Below are positions 9,163 to 17,319 of a stretch of 64,000 nt of DNA, piece by piece. The notes under the pieces are model-generated. The model ran no database searches. It was given only the letters and a program-made list of their open reading frames with translations, and was not told the DNA's origin. The stretch covers positions 1-64,000 of the forward strand of contig NZ_CADFEI010000028.1 of NCBI RefSeq assembly GCF_902833225.1, written 5' to 3'. A program made the translations under genes and the position numbers. The first letter of the stretch is position 1, and every line of letters begins with the position of its first letter. The DNA comes from Burkholderia sp. BCC1644. GTDB taxonomy: Bacteria; Pseudomonadota; Gammaproteobacteria; Burkholderiales; Burkholderiaceae.

Positions 9163-9206
9163 GCTTTGGGCAACACGATGACCCGGAAACGCGTCGGCCC
9201 GGAAAG

Positions 9207-9230
9207 CGATATATTCCATCATGCATATCG
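9207..9230 (+). promoter_or_regulatory. ModE-like box 2
   Basis: 24-bp element, CG-N-TATATT, six bases, TGCATA-N-CG. It sits 51 bases before the chosen start of the M24-type peptidase gene, just after the porin terminator, so it belongs to the peptidase promoter. Confidence 0.55.
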
Positions 9231-9281
9231 AAGCGACGGTCGATCGTGTCACCCCACCTTCACCCTTACGGGAGCCCCATC

Positions 9282-9941
9282 TTGAACTCGACGCAACGCG
9301 AAGCCGTCGGCGCAGCCTTTTCGCTCGACGCGATGCAGCACGCAAGAACCATGACCTGGCAGGCCGTCGACGCCATCGCCGAGGGCATCCGGCCGGGCAT
9401 GCTGGAATCGGAGGCCAACGCACTTGGGCTGAGCGTGCTGAAAGCGCTCGGGATGGACCGGATCTGGCATCCGGTGCTCGTCCGCTTCGGGGAAAACACG
9501 CTGCGTACGTTCAAGGAGCGCTCGGTGGCGGACCCGGTGCTCGCCGACGACGACATCTTCTTCATCGACCTGGGCGCGGTGTGGGCGAAGCATGAGGGCG
9601 ATGCGGGCGCGACGTTCGTGTGCGGCGACGATCCCGACATGCATGCATGTGCGCACGCGGCGCGCGTGATCTACGACGAAGTCGAGCATCACTGGCGCAC
9701 CACTGGCTGCGCGGGCATCGCGCTGTACGAATTCGCCGCGCAACGCGCCGACGCGCACGGCTTCCGGTTGAATGTCGACATCAAGGGCCATCGCGTCAGC
9801 GATTTTCCGCACGCGATCTACAAGGCCGGCAACCTCGGAGATTTCGATGCCGCGCCGGCCGCCGGCTTGTGGATCCTCGAAATCCAGATCGCACACCCGA
9901 CGCGGCCGTTCGGCGCATTCTACGAAGACCTGCTCGTCTGA
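9282..9941 (+). CDS. M24 family metallopeptidase-like protein
   Basis: 219 residues with the pita-bread fold signature of methionine/Xaa-Pro aminopeptidases. Putative metal ligands are the Asp in FFIDLGAVW, the Asp in HEGDAGATF, the His in GHRVSDFPH and the Glu in LEIQI. The protein is short for the family and lacks an N-terminal creatinase domain. The TTG at 9282 is preferred because GGGAG at 9270-9274 is properly spaced; an in-frame GTG at 9246 is the alternative. Its promoter region carries a ModE-like box, so molybdate control is suggested. Three 14-bp repeats follow directly after the stop. The natural substrate is unknown. Confidence 0.75.
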   Translation: MNSTQREAVGAAFSLDAMQHARTMTWQAVDAIAEGIRPGMLESEANALGLSVLKALGMDRIWHPVLVRFGENTLRTFKERSVADPVLADDDIFFIDLGAVWAKHEGDAGATFVCGDDPDMHACAHAARVIYDEVEHHWRTTGCAGIALYEFAAQRADAHGFRLNVDIKGHRVSDFPHAIYKAGNLGDFDAAPAAGLWILEIQIAHPTRPFGAFYEDLLV

Positions 9942-9983
9942 GCCCGACGCCCGGCGCCCGACGCCCGGCGCCCGACGCCCGGC
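9942..9983. repeat. 14-bp tandem repeat, three units
   Basis: GCCCGACGCCCGGC occurs three times head to tail immediately after the M24 peptidase stop codon and runs toward the end of the convergent phospholipase gene. Each unit is partly self-complementary. Confidence 0.9.
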
Positions 9984-10044
9984 GCCGCGCGTCATGCCTG
10001 CGCACCGCCGGGACGCTGGAGAGACGATGCAGGCACCGCGATCA

Positions 10045-12492
10045 TCAGATGCTGATCGCGATGGGGCCCGCGAGCGGCGTATAGCCGTCGTCGAACAGCA
10101 GCCACGCATCGTACTGGCCCGGCGCGAGCGTGCTGTTCGCGCTCGACGAGAACAGCAGCGAGCCGGTGCTCTTGGGCACGTACGCCCACGACTTGTAGCC
10201 GCCCTTGGTCGGCTGCGCGCCGCGCGGATAGATGGCCACCCAGTTCTTCGGGCTGTGCCGCCACGGCGGCACGACGTAGTCGAACCGCAGCGTGGCGTAC
10301 GACGACCCCTGCGACGCCAGCGCCGCGACGAATTTCCCGTTCGTATTGCCGATCGCCGAATCCGTCAGCAACGTGCCCGATTGCGCCTGCACGCAGCCGG
10401 CGATACGGCGCAGGAAATTCGGGTCGCTCGCGTCGCGGATGCTCGCGTCGTACCAGCCGGCGTCGCCGTACCACGTGACGGCCTGCGTCGCGCCGGCCGG
10501 TACGCTGACCGATTGCGCGCTGTTTATCCCGTACGCGTTGTCGACGAGCTGGAAGGTCGTCGCGCTCGAACCGGCCGAGTTGTCGAGCGTGATCTGCACG
10601 TTGCCGTTCTGCACGTCGTAGCAAAGGCTCACTTCGGCGGTCGATCCCGTGTTCCCCGATGCACCGATGCTGCCACGCAACGTCTGCAGGAAGCCGTTGG
10701 GGCCGTAGATCGAGTAGTCGTAGCCGCCGCCCGAATTCAGCGCAAGCGAATCCGTGAGACACTCGCCCGTGCCGCCGCCGATCGTGTATTGCCGCGGCGT
10801 CGTGCTCGTGCCGTCGACCCATGCCTGCAGGTGCACGCCGGCCGCGCCGGTGTTGGTCATCGTCAGCGCGAGCGTCTTGCCGGAGCGGTTGACGCGGCCC
10901 TGGACGAAGAACTCGTACGGCAGCCGGGACGCGGTATTGCGGCCGCTCGCCTGGGCCGGCACGGCGGTGGTGGTCGGGTACGGGATGAGGACCGCCGGAC
11001 CGTTCGGGTCCATGTTGCTGGCGGGACGCTGGATCGCCGGAACCGTCTGGTCGGGGCTGGAGAAATCGAATGCCGACGTCAGGTCGCCGCAGACCGCGCG
11101 CCGCCACGGCGAGATGTTGGTTTCCTGGAAGCCGAAGCGTGCCTCCAGGAAGCGGATGACCGACGTGTGATCGAAGACCTGCGAATTGACCTTGCCGCCC
11201 TTCGACCACGGCGAGATCACGAACATCGGCACGCGCGGCCCGAGCCCGATCGGCACGTCGCCGCTCGCCGAGCCGTCCGATGCGCCGCCGCCGCTCGCGA
11301 CGAACTCCGCGGCCGTCGACACGGTCGACTGCCCGGTACCCGCGGCGGAACTCGACGGAACGGCGGGCGGGACGTGATCGAACAGGCCGTCGTTCTCGTC
11401 GTACATCACCAGCAGGACCGTGCTGGCCCACACCTTCGGATTCGACGTCAGCACGTTCAGGACATTGCTGACGTACCACTCGCCGCCGCTCGCGGCCCAC
11501 GACGGATGCTCGCAATACGCGTATGGCGCCGCGATCCACGACACCTGCGGCAGCGTGTCGTTCGTGACGTCGGCCTGCAGCTGGCTGAACAGGTTCGTGT
11601 CGTATTCCTTGCCGCCGCCTGACGGATCGACCTGCGTGCCGTTGAGCGCCGGCGCGAGCGGATCATTGGCGCCGAGGTTCTGGTACTGCCTGAAGTTCAG
11701 GATGACGTTGTCGCCGTAGTTGCCGTTCCACCAGAGATCCTTGCTCGAACCGTTGTACTCGCCGTAGCCGTGGGCGGCGTCCAGCCCGTTGCCCTTGTCC
11801 TGGTAGAACTTCCACGTGACGCCGGCCGCGTTCAGGCGCTCCGGCACGGTCGTCCAGCCGGTGCCGGTCATCGTGTTGGTCGTATAGGGCGAATACCCCG
11901 GCACGTTGCCGCAGCAACCGGTCCACAGATACAGGCGGTTCGGGTCGGTCGGGCCGAGCATCGAGCAGTGGTAGTCGTCGCACACCGTGAATGCGCTCGC
12001 CAGTGCGTAATAGAACGGAATGTCGTTCTGCGTGAAGTAGTACATCGTGCCGCTGCCCTTCGCATCGGCCCAGTTGTCGTACTTGCCGTTGTTCCAGGCG
12101 CTGTGCGTGCCGCTCCACGAGTGATCGAGGTCGCCGTAATAGGTGTCGCCGTTCGCCACGCCCGACGTCGGCGGCGTCGGGTTGAACGGGAACACATAGG
12201 ACAGCATCCAGGGCTGGCGCCAGACCGGGTAGCCGCTGGAAATCACGACCGGCCGCGGATCGCCGAAGCCGCGCGCGCCGGCGAGCGTGCCGAGATAGTG
12301 GTCGAACGACCGGTTTTCCTGCATCAGGATGACGACGTGCTTGACGTCCTGGAGGGTGCCGGTGACGGTGGCGGCCGGAATGGATTGTGCGCGCAGGATG
12401 CTTTCGGGCAGCATGCCCGTCACTGCGGTGGCGCCGGCGAGCTTCAGCGCATCGGCGAGGAACTGACGTCGGGTCGTGGGTTTGTTTTGCAT
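10045..12492 (-). CDS. plcN: phosphocholine-specific phospholipase C
   Basis: Hydrolyses phosphatidylcholine (and often sphingomyelin) to diacylglycerol and phosphocholine outside the cytoplasm. 815 residues, a size close to Pseudomonas/Burkholderia PLC. The N-terminus is a Tat signal with the twin-arginine TTRRQFL followed by a hydrophobic segment. The acid-phosphatase-like catalytic domain shows HVVILMQENRSFDHYLGT and MYDENDGLFDHVPP. The last ~250 residues contain two beta-sandwich repeats like the bacterial PLC C-terminal domains. The start at 12492 puts the Tat motif at residue 7; the longer open frame upstream is Arg-rich. A small lipoprotein gene lies just upstream on the same strand. 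Whether it is the haemolytic or non-haemolytic paralogue is not settled by the sequence alone. Confidence 0.9.
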   Translation of the reverse strand: MQNKPTTRRQFLADALKLAGATAVTGMLPESILRAQSIPAATVTGTLQDVKHVVILMQENRSFDHYLGTLAGARGFGDPRPVVISSGYPVWRQPWMLSYVFPFNPTPPTSGVANGDTYYGDLDHSWSGTHSAWNNGKYDNWADAKGSGTMYYFTQNDIPFYYALASAFTVCDDYHCSMLGPTDPNRLYLWTGCCGNVPGYSPYTTNTMTGTGWTTVPERLNAAGVTWKFYQDKGNGLDAAHGYGEYNGSSKDLWWNGNYGDNVILNFRQYQNLGANDPLAPALNGTQVDPSGGGKEYDTNLFSQLQADVTNDTLPQVSWIAAPYAYCEHPSWAASGGEWYVSNVLNVLTSNPKVWASTVLLVMYDENDGLFDHVPPAVPSSSAAGTGQSTVSTAAEFVASGGGASDGSASGDVPIGLGPRVPMFVISPWSKGGKVNSQVFDHTSVIRFLEARFGFQETNISPWRRAVCGDLTSAFDFSSPDQTVPAIQRPASNMDPNGPAVLIPYPTTTAVPAQASGRNTASRLPYEFFVQGRVNRSGKTLALTMTNTGAAGVHLQAWVDGTSTTPRQYTIGGGTGECLTDSLALNSGGGYDYSIYGPNGFLQTLRGSIGASGNTGSTAEVSLCYDVQNGNVQITLDNSAGSSATTFQLVDNAYGINSAQSVSVPAGATQAVTWYGDAGWYDASIRDASDPNFLRRIAGCVQAQSGTLLTDSAIGNTNGKFVAALASQGSSYATLRFDYVVPPWRHSPKNWVAIYPRGAQPTKGGYKSWAYVPKSTGSLLFSSSANSTLAPGQYDAWLLFDDGYTPLAGPIAISI

Positions 12493-12533
12493 GATCGCTC
12501 TCTGTCCTGGGTGGCGGGTCGGGCCTGGGCCGG

Positions 12534-12722
12534 TCAGTGGCACGCGCTTGCGCAGTGCAGGACCGGCGCGGACGCCGTGCCCGGTGCCGATGCGCGGGCC
12601 GCGGCGACATTGCCGGCCGCGCCCGAGTCGCCGTCGCCGCACGCTGCCAGCGTGCACAGGAGCGCGATCATGAGAACGCCGCGCCAGTGCGGAATACGGC
12701 TTTCCGCATGGCCAGGCGGCAT
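12534..12722 (-). CDS. small lipoprotein upstream of phospholipase C
   Basis: A 62-residue protein with a lipoprotein signal peptide: n-region with Arg and His, hydrophobic VLMIALLCTLAA, then the lipobox LAAC. The mature part is only about 35 residues, rich in Ala, Gly and Ser, with two further Cys near the end (HCASACH). It ends 41 bases before the phospholipase start, so the two are probably cotranscribed. An alternative ATG at 12794 has a GGAGGGG tract before it but at poor spacing. Function unknown; a small membrane-anchored partner of the secreted phospholipase is a guess from position only. Confidence 0.5.
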   Translation of the reverse strand: MPPGHAESRIPHWRGVLMIALLCTLAACGDGDSGAAGNVAAARASAPGTASAPVLHCASACH

Positions 12723-12734
12723 GACATGCTTTCG

Positions 12735-12752
12735 ATCCGATTCAAATCGGAT
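12735..12752. promoter_or_regulatory. perfect 8-bp inverted repeat before the lipoprotein/phospholipase genes
   Basis: ATCCGATT, two bases, AATCGGAT. It lies 12 bases upstream of the lipoprotein start used here. No T tract follows, so an operator is more likely than a terminator. Confidence 0.4.
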
Positions 12753-12839
12753 TCCTGATTGATCATGATGATTGCTGCGTGCTCCGAATTTCATTACCCC
12801 TCCAGACATGAAAATGGACAGCAGAGAATATCGCTCGAA

Positions 12840-13520
12840 TCAGAACAACTTCATGACAGGCCAGCCGCGTTTGCCGGCGACCTGGGAAAGCTTCGAGTCG
12901 GGATTGGTCGCGACCGGATGCGTGACGTAGTCGAGCAGCGGCACGTCGTTGATCGAATCGCTGTAGAAGTAGGTTCGTTCGAAATCGGACGGCAGGTAGC
13001 CGAGCGATCTCAGCCATGCGGCCGTGCGCACGATCTTGCCTTCGCGGAAGCTCGGCACGCCGATGCTGCGCCCGGTGAACTGCCCGGCCGGCGTGCCGTC
13101 GTCGGTATCGAGCTCGATGCCGAGCAGGTGCTCTATGCCGAATTCGGCCGCGATCGGTCGCGTGACGAAGACGTTGGTCGCCGTCACGATGCAGCAGAGA
13201 TCACCGTTCTCGCGATGCCGGTCGACCAGCGCGCGGGCCTCCGGTGTAATCGCCGGCCGGATCACCTCGTCCATGAACTGCGCATGCCAGCGTGCGAGCT
13301 GCTCGCGCGAGTAGCGCGTGAGCGGCGCGAGCGTCACGGCGAGATACGCGTCCATGTCGAGCGTGCCGGCCGCATAGTGGCCGTAGTGCTCGTCGATCAG
13401 CGCCGTATGCGCGTCGTCCTCCTGCCAGCCGACCCGCGTGATGAAGCGGCTCCAGGCCTGGTCGCTGTCGAGCGGCAGCAGCGTGTGATCGAGGTCGAAC
13501 AGCGCGAGATTCTTGTGCAT
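12840..13520 (-). CDS. HAD-IB family phosphatase
   Basis: 226 residues, phosphoserine-phosphatase-like. Motif I is LALFDLDHTLLP with nucleophile Asp9 and acid/base Asp11; motif II is CIVTATN; motif III is the Lys of GKIVR; motif IV is YSDSINDVPLL. The helical cap between motifs I and II is present. It lies 23 bases from choX on the same strand and downstream of it. With phospholipase C and a choline-binding protein beside it, phosphocholine is an attractive substrate, by analogy with the HAD phosphorylcholine phosphatase of Pseudomonas, but there is no signal peptide, so it would work in the cytoplasm. Phosphoserine or another phosphate ester remains possible. Confidence 0.85.
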   Translation of the reverse strand: MHKNLALFDLDHTLLPLDSDQAWSRFITRVGWQEDDAHTALIDEHYGHYAAGTLDMDAYLAVTLAPLTRYSREQLARWHAQFMDEVIRPAITPEARALVDRHRENGDLCCIVTATNVFVTRPIAAEFGIEHLLGIELDTDDGTPAGQFTGRSIGVPSFREGKIVRTAAWLRSLGYLPSDFERTYFYSDSINDVPLLDYVTHPVATNPDSKLSQVAGKRGWPVMKLF

Positions 13521-13543
13521 GGGTCATTCCCTGGATTGCGTGC

Positions 13544-14488
13544 TTACGCGCCGATGAGCTTCTCGATCGCGTCCCTGGCGTTTTTCCCGTCGATGGTCGT
13601 GACGCCGTCGAGCCACTTCGACAGCACGCCGGGATTCTTCTTCGCCCATTCCTTCGCGACGGCGACCGGATCGGCGTGATTCATGATCGGCACCATCAGC
13701 TGGTTTTCTTCGTCGGTCGTGAATTTCAGGTTGGTCAGCAGCCGGCCGACGTTCGGACAGCGCTCGAGATAGCCGGGCGTGACGAGCGTGTAGACCTTCG
13801 CCGAGCCGTAGTTCGGGCCGAACACGGTGTCGCCGCCGTCGAGATACGCGATCTTGTAGTTGAGGTTCATCGGATGCGGCTCCCAGGCGAGGAACACGAT
13901 CATCCGGTGCTCCTGCACCGCGCGCGTGACCTGGACGAGCATCCCGGCCTCGCTCGATTCGACCAGCTTGAAGCCGCCGAGTCCGAACTCGTTCTTGTCG
14001 ATCATCCGCTGGATCAGCGCGTTACCGTTGTTGCCGGCGCCGATCCCGTAGATCTTGCCGTCGAGCTGGTCGCGGAATTTGGCGATATCGGCAAAGCTCC
14101 TGAGGCCCTTGTCCGACGCATACTGCGGCACGGCCAGCGTGTAGCGCGCGCCGACCAGGTTCGGTTGCGGCAGCAGGTGCACGGCGCCGGCATCGACGAA
14201 CGGCTTCACGGTCGGCGTCATGCTCGGATCCCAGTAGCCGAGGAACGCATCGATCTGCGCCTTCTTCACGCCGGCCAGCACGATCGGCGGCGACGCGATC
14301 GTCTTGGCCGCCTCGTAGCCGAGCCCGTCGAGCAGCATCATCGCGACGCCGGTGGTGGCCGCGATGTCGCTCCAGCCGACATCGCCGAGCGTCACCTTCT
14401 TGCAGACGTCGCCTTCGGATGCGTGAACGGGGGCCGTAGCCAGCGCCGCCACCAACGTGGCTGCCAGCATCCATGCCTTCTTGATCAT
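13544..14488 (-). CDS. choX: choline ABC transporter substrate-binding protein
   Basis: 314 residues, periplasmic choline-binding protein of the ChoX/ProX group. A signal peptide (MIKKAWMLAATLVAALATA, cleaved after VHA) leads to the mature domain. The residues that form the aromatic box around the quaternary ammonium are visible in family context: Trp in VGWSD, Trp in LGYWDPS, Tyr in GARYTLAVP and Trp in FLAWEPHP. CKKVTLG and CPNVGRL hold the Cys pair conserved in choline binders. No permease or ATPase gene is adjacent. The HAD phosphatase follows after 23 bases. The promoter region is shared with the divergent mgtC-like gene and holds two GCACAAAA direct repeats. Confidence 0.93.
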   Translation of the reverse strand: MIKKAWMLAATLVAALATAPVHASEGDVCKKVTLGDVGWSDIAATTGVAMMLLDGLGYEAAKTIASPPIVLAGVKKAQIDAFLGYWDPSMTPTVKPFVDAGAVHLLPQPNLVGARYTLAVPQYASDKGLRSFADIAKFRDQLDGKIYGIGAGNNGNALIQRMIDKNEFGLGGFKLVESSEAGMLVQVTRAVQEHRMIVFLAWEPHPMNLNYKIAYLDGGDTVFGPNYGSAKVYTLVTPGYLERCPNVGRLLTNLKFTTDEENQLMVPIMNHADPVAVAKEWAKKNPGVLSKWLDGVTTIDGKNARDAIEKLIGA

Positions 14489-14613
14489 GATGGTCTCCTA
14501 AGCAAGTGTTTCGGATCGTGTTGCCTGATTGGTCTGACGATTGATCGCGCGGATCGGATGAAACAAACGAACCTGGGTCTGGCTTTGTCGTTTTGCGTAC
14601 CGTATATTAGAAA

Positions 14614-14639
14614 GCACAAAATCGCAAGATTGCACAAAA
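14614..14639. promoter_or_regulatory. direct repeats between choX and the mgtC-like gene
   Basis: GCACAAAA occurs at 14614-14621 and again at 14632-14639, an 18-bp period that places both copies on about the same helix face. They lie in the most AT-rich part of the divergent promoter region. The DeoR regulator encoded downstream is a candidate ligand. Confidence 0.35.
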
Positions 14640-14743
14640 ATACAACCCGTCGCACGCGAAGGCGGGCGAGCGAAGCCGGGAAAAGCCGGGATGCGGTCCG
14701 CACGGTCCGTGCGTCATCAAGTGAATCCGTAAGGAGACCTCGA

Positions 14744-15424
14744 ATGATCAGTCAGCTGGAAATCGTTTCCCGCCTGTTGCTGGCGGCCTTGCTCGGCAGC
14801 ATCGTCGGCATCGAGCGCGAGCGCCTGTCATGGGCGGCGGGGCTGCGCACGCACATGCTGGTGGCCGTGGGCGCCGCGCTCGTGATGATCGTGTCGGCAT
14901 TCGGTTTCGCGGATATCCAGGAGGCGAAGAACGTGTCGCTCGATCCGTCGCGGGTCGCCGCGCAGGTCGTGTCGGGTATCGGCTTTCTCGGCGCGGGGTC
15001 GATCATGTTGCGTGGCGAGATCATCCGCGGGCTGACGACCGCGGCGAGCCTGTGGGTCGTCGCGGCGGTCGGACTGGCCGTGGGCGGCGGCATGTACGTG
15101 GCCGCGATCGCCGCGACGGCGATCGTGCTCGCGATCCTGGCCGGCCTGAAGCCGATCGAGAAACGCTTTTTCGCCGAGCGGCAGCGCCGGGGCGTGCGCA
15201 TCCTCGCGAGCCGCGGCGCGGTGAAGCTGACGTCGCTGCAGTCGATGCCCGGCATCGACCAGGCGCGCATCGTCCAGTTCATCATCGAGCAGGACGACGC
15301 GACACCCGATGACGACCACATCCACGTGGTGTTTTCGAAGATGACGAGCCGTGAATTCCAGGTGGTCCGTCAATCCCTGCAGACCCTCGTCGGCATCAAA
15401 AAAATGGAGGAGAGCGCTGCGTAG
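14744..15424 (+). CDS. MgtC/SapB family membrane protein
   Basis: 226 residues. The N-terminal ~135 residues contain four to five membrane helices with the MgtC signature: ALLGSIVGIERE, AAGLRTHMLVAVGAAL and GIGFLGAGSIMLRGEIIRGLTTAASLW. The C-terminal ~80 residues are soluble. MgtC proteins modulate membrane potential or Mg2+ adaptation and are virulence-associated in several pathogens. AAGGAG lies 7 bases before ATG 14744. A DeoR regulator gene follows after 43 bases. Confidence 0.9.
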   Translation: MISQLEIVSRLLLAALLGSIVGIERERLSWAAGLRTHMLVAVGAALVMIVSAFGFADIQEAKNVSLDPSRVAAQVVSGIGFLGAGSIMLRGEIIRGLTTAASLWVVAAVGLAVGGGMYVAAIAATAIVLAILAGLKPIEKRFFAERQRRGVRILASRGAVKLTSLQSMPGIDQARIVQFIIEQDDATPDDDHIHVVFSKMTSREFQVVRQSLQTLVGIKKMEESAA

Positions 15425-15467
15425 TTCGTCGTTCGAATAACATTGACGTTCACTCCGAGGACATTCC

Positions 15468-16235
15468 ATGTGGCAAGAAGAGCGATACCAGAGGATCCGG
15501 CTTCTGTTATCGAAGATGCAGCGCGTTTCCACCGACCGGATCATGGCCGACCTGAACGTGTCGCGGGAAACCGTGCGCCGCGATCTCGTCGACCTCGAGG
15601 CGCTCGGTGAACTGAAGCGCGTACATGGCGGCGCGGTGCAGGTCGGCGATGAAGCGCCGATCGCCGAGCGCGCGCAGACGCACGTGAAGGCGAAGCTGGC
15701 GATCGCGCGCGCGGCGGCCAGGCTGGTCACGGGCTCGCAGACGCTGTTCATCGACGCCGGCACGACCACCACGCTGCTGGCCGAGGAACTGGCGAAGCTG
15801 TCGGGCCTTACGATCGTCACGAACTCGATCGACGTCGCGCTGAAGATGCGCTCGAGCGACCCGGCGCAAGGGAAGAACGAAACGATCCTGCTCGGCGGGA
15901 TGATCGGCAGCCGCGCGGCCGCGACGGTCGGCGACGGCACGGTCGCCGAGATCTTCCGCTACCGCGCCGATCTCGCGCTGCTGTCGCCGGTGGGCGTCGA
16001 TGCCGTCCGCGGCGCGACCAACTACGACCGGATGGAAACCGAGGTGGCGCGCGCGATGGTGAGCAACGCGGCGGAGGTCGCGATCCTGGCCGATTTCAGC
16101 AAGCTCGGCACGAACAGCCGGATCAGCTTCTGCGAGCCGGCGCGGATCGGCACGCTGGTGACCGACCAGAAGGCGGAATCGGTCGACAGCTACAAGAGCA
16201 TCAGGAAGGCCGTCGGGAGCGTCGTGCTTTCATAG
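15468..16235 (+). CDS. DeoR family transcriptional regulator
   Basis: 255 residues. The N-terminal winged helix-turn-helix is standard for the family: RYQRIRLLLSKMQRVSTDRI and LNVSRETVRRDLVDLEALG, then RVHGGAV. The C-terminal sugar-phosphate-isomerase-like sensor domain shows FIDAGTTTTLLAEEL and the LGG motif. Such regulators usually respond to phosphorylated metabolites. It follows the mgtC-like gene closely and may be cotranscribed with it. Its target could be the choX/mgtC intergenic region, which carries direct repeats. Confidence 0.92.
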   Translation: MWQEERYQRIRLLLSKMQRVSTDRIMADLNVSRETVRRDLVDLEALGELKRVHGGAVQVGDEAPIAERAQTHVKAKLAIARAAARLVTGSQTLFIDAGTTTTLLAEELAKLSGLTIVTNSIDVALKMRSSDPAQGKNETILLGGMIGSRAAATVGDGTVAEIFRYRADLALLSPVGVDAVRGATNYDRMETEVARAMVSNAAEVAILADFSKLGTNSRISFCEPARIGTLVTDQKAESVDSYKSIRKAVGSVVLS

Positions 16236-16312
16236 CGCTTGCGGGAAGGGGCGCGATCGGCTGCCGTATACCGCCCATGCGGCGCGCATTCTGCCGGCCG
16301 GACCGTTCCCGG

Positions 16313-16336
16313 CGTAATATATTCGCCGATACAACG
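16313..16336 (+). promoter_or_regulatory. ModE-like box 3, before the molybdopterin-fold gene
   Basis: 24-bp element starting CGTAATAT and ending ATACAACG, 38 bases before the molybdopterin-fold gene and its modE neighbour. By my alignment it matches 18 of 24 bases of the E. coli modA operator as I remember it (TATTGTCGCC core there, TATTCGCC here). Of the five boxes it is the least palindromic but the best placed. Confidence 0.55.
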
Positions 16337-16374
16337 CAGGCCCGCCGACCGGCGAGCCGTCATGGAGGCGGGCG

Positions 16375-16866
16375 ATGGAGATGGCAGGAACGGCGGCGCC
16401 TTCGGCGCATCAAGCGGCGGCAGGCTCGATCACGCTGACCGGTGCATTCGTGCGGCCGATGACGGTGACGCTCGACGAACTGCGCCGGCACGCGAGCGCG
16501 ACGGCCGAGCCGTTCGACCTGCGCTGCTTCACGACGAACCGTTTCATCCGCTCGGTCGCGCCGTATCGCGGCGCGCGGCTGAAGGACCTGCTCGACGCGG
16601 CCGGGCTGCGCAACGACGAACCCGGCGACTTCAAGCGGATGGTGTTCATCGCGCATGCGCACGACGGTTATGCGGTCACGTTTTCGTGGCACGAACTGTT
16701 CAACACGCCCGTCGGCGAGCACGTGATCGTCGCGTTCGAATGCGGCGATGCGCCGCTGTCGATCGACGACGGCGCGCCGCTGCTGTTTTCGGGCGCGGAC
16801 CTGCTGCCCGCGCCGCGCCACGTGAAGCGGCTGGCCGGCATCGTCGCGCGCGTGCTGGAGGTTTGA
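16375..16866 (+). CDS. small molybdopterin-dependent oxidoreductase-like protein
   Basis: 163 residues. After a short Ala-rich N-terminus it carries a compact form of the sulfite-oxidase molybdopterin fold: ITLTGAFVRPMTVTLDELRRH, then RGARLKDLLDAAGL, the AHDGYAVTFSWHELF stretch, and DGAPLLFSGADLLPAPRHVKRL. A Cys in DLRCFTTN could be the metal ligand. It lacks a dimerisation domain and a clear signal peptide, so it may be a small molybdate-responsive protein rather than a full enzyme. It is followed by modE, with a ModE-like box upstream, which supports a molybdenum-linked role. Confidence 0.75.
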   Translation: MEMAGTAAPSAHQAAAGSITLTGAFVRPMTVTLDELRRHASATAEPFDLRCFTTNRFIRSVAPYRGARLKDLLDAAGLRNDEPGDFKRMVFIAHAHDGYAVTFSWHELFNTPVGEHVIVAFECGDAPLSIDDGAPLLFSGADLLPAPRHVKRLAGIVARVLEV

Positions 16867-16929
16867 GCGCGGCGTTCGCCGTACCGGCCATCGTGTATGC
16901 TTGCCCGCATCGATCACTCGGCGGACAAC

Positions 16930-17295
16930 ATGAAGACTTCGGCACACCCCAAGCCTGAGGTGCGGTTCAGGATGCGTATCCAGCAGGCCGACACGATCGC
17001 GCTCGGCCCGGGCAAGGTCGCGCTGCTCGAAGCGGTGCGCGAGCACGGTTCGATTTCGGCGGCGGCGCGCAGCCTGAAGATGTCGTACCGGCGCGCGTGG
17101 CTGCTGATGGACGAACTGAACCGGTCGCTGAAATCGCCTGCGACGGTGTCGGAACATGGCGGGCAGAGCGGCGGCGGCAGCGTGCTGACGCCGGTCGGTG
17201 AGGAGATCATCCGTCTTTATCGCGGGATCGAGGAGCGCGCGTACGCGGCTTGCGCGGACGACATCGCCGCGCTCACGAAAATGGTGCGTCGCTGA
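16930..17295 (+). CDS. ModE-like molybdate regulator, DNA-binding domain only
   Basis: 121 residues, matching the N-terminal winged helix-turn-helix of ModE: GPGKVALLEAVREHGSISAAAR, LKMSYRRAWLLMDELNRS and GGGSVLTPVGEEIIRLYR. Full-length ModE is about 260 residues with two C-terminal Mop domains that bind molybdate; these are absent here, so this protein either senses molybdate through a partner or is controlled by expression. ATG 16930 is used because the preceding in-frame codons are not conserved in type. The genes around it carry ModE-like boxes. It is probably cotranscribed with the molybdopterin-fold gene 63 bases upstream. Confidence 0.88.
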   Translation: MKTSAHPKPEVRFRMRIQQADTIALGPGKVALLEAVREHGSISAAARSLKMSYRRAWLLMDELNRSLKSPATVSEHGGQSGGGSVLTPVGEEIIRLYRGIEERAYAACADDIAALTKMVRR

Positions 17296-17319
17296 AAGGC
17301 GCGTTGCGCCGGCGCCTGC

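Noticed and set aside
14598..14621. Possible sixth ModE-like box upstream of choX (CG, 20 bases, CG)
   Set aside because: The A/T blocks are shifted by one base and the right half does not match; only the CG ends agree.
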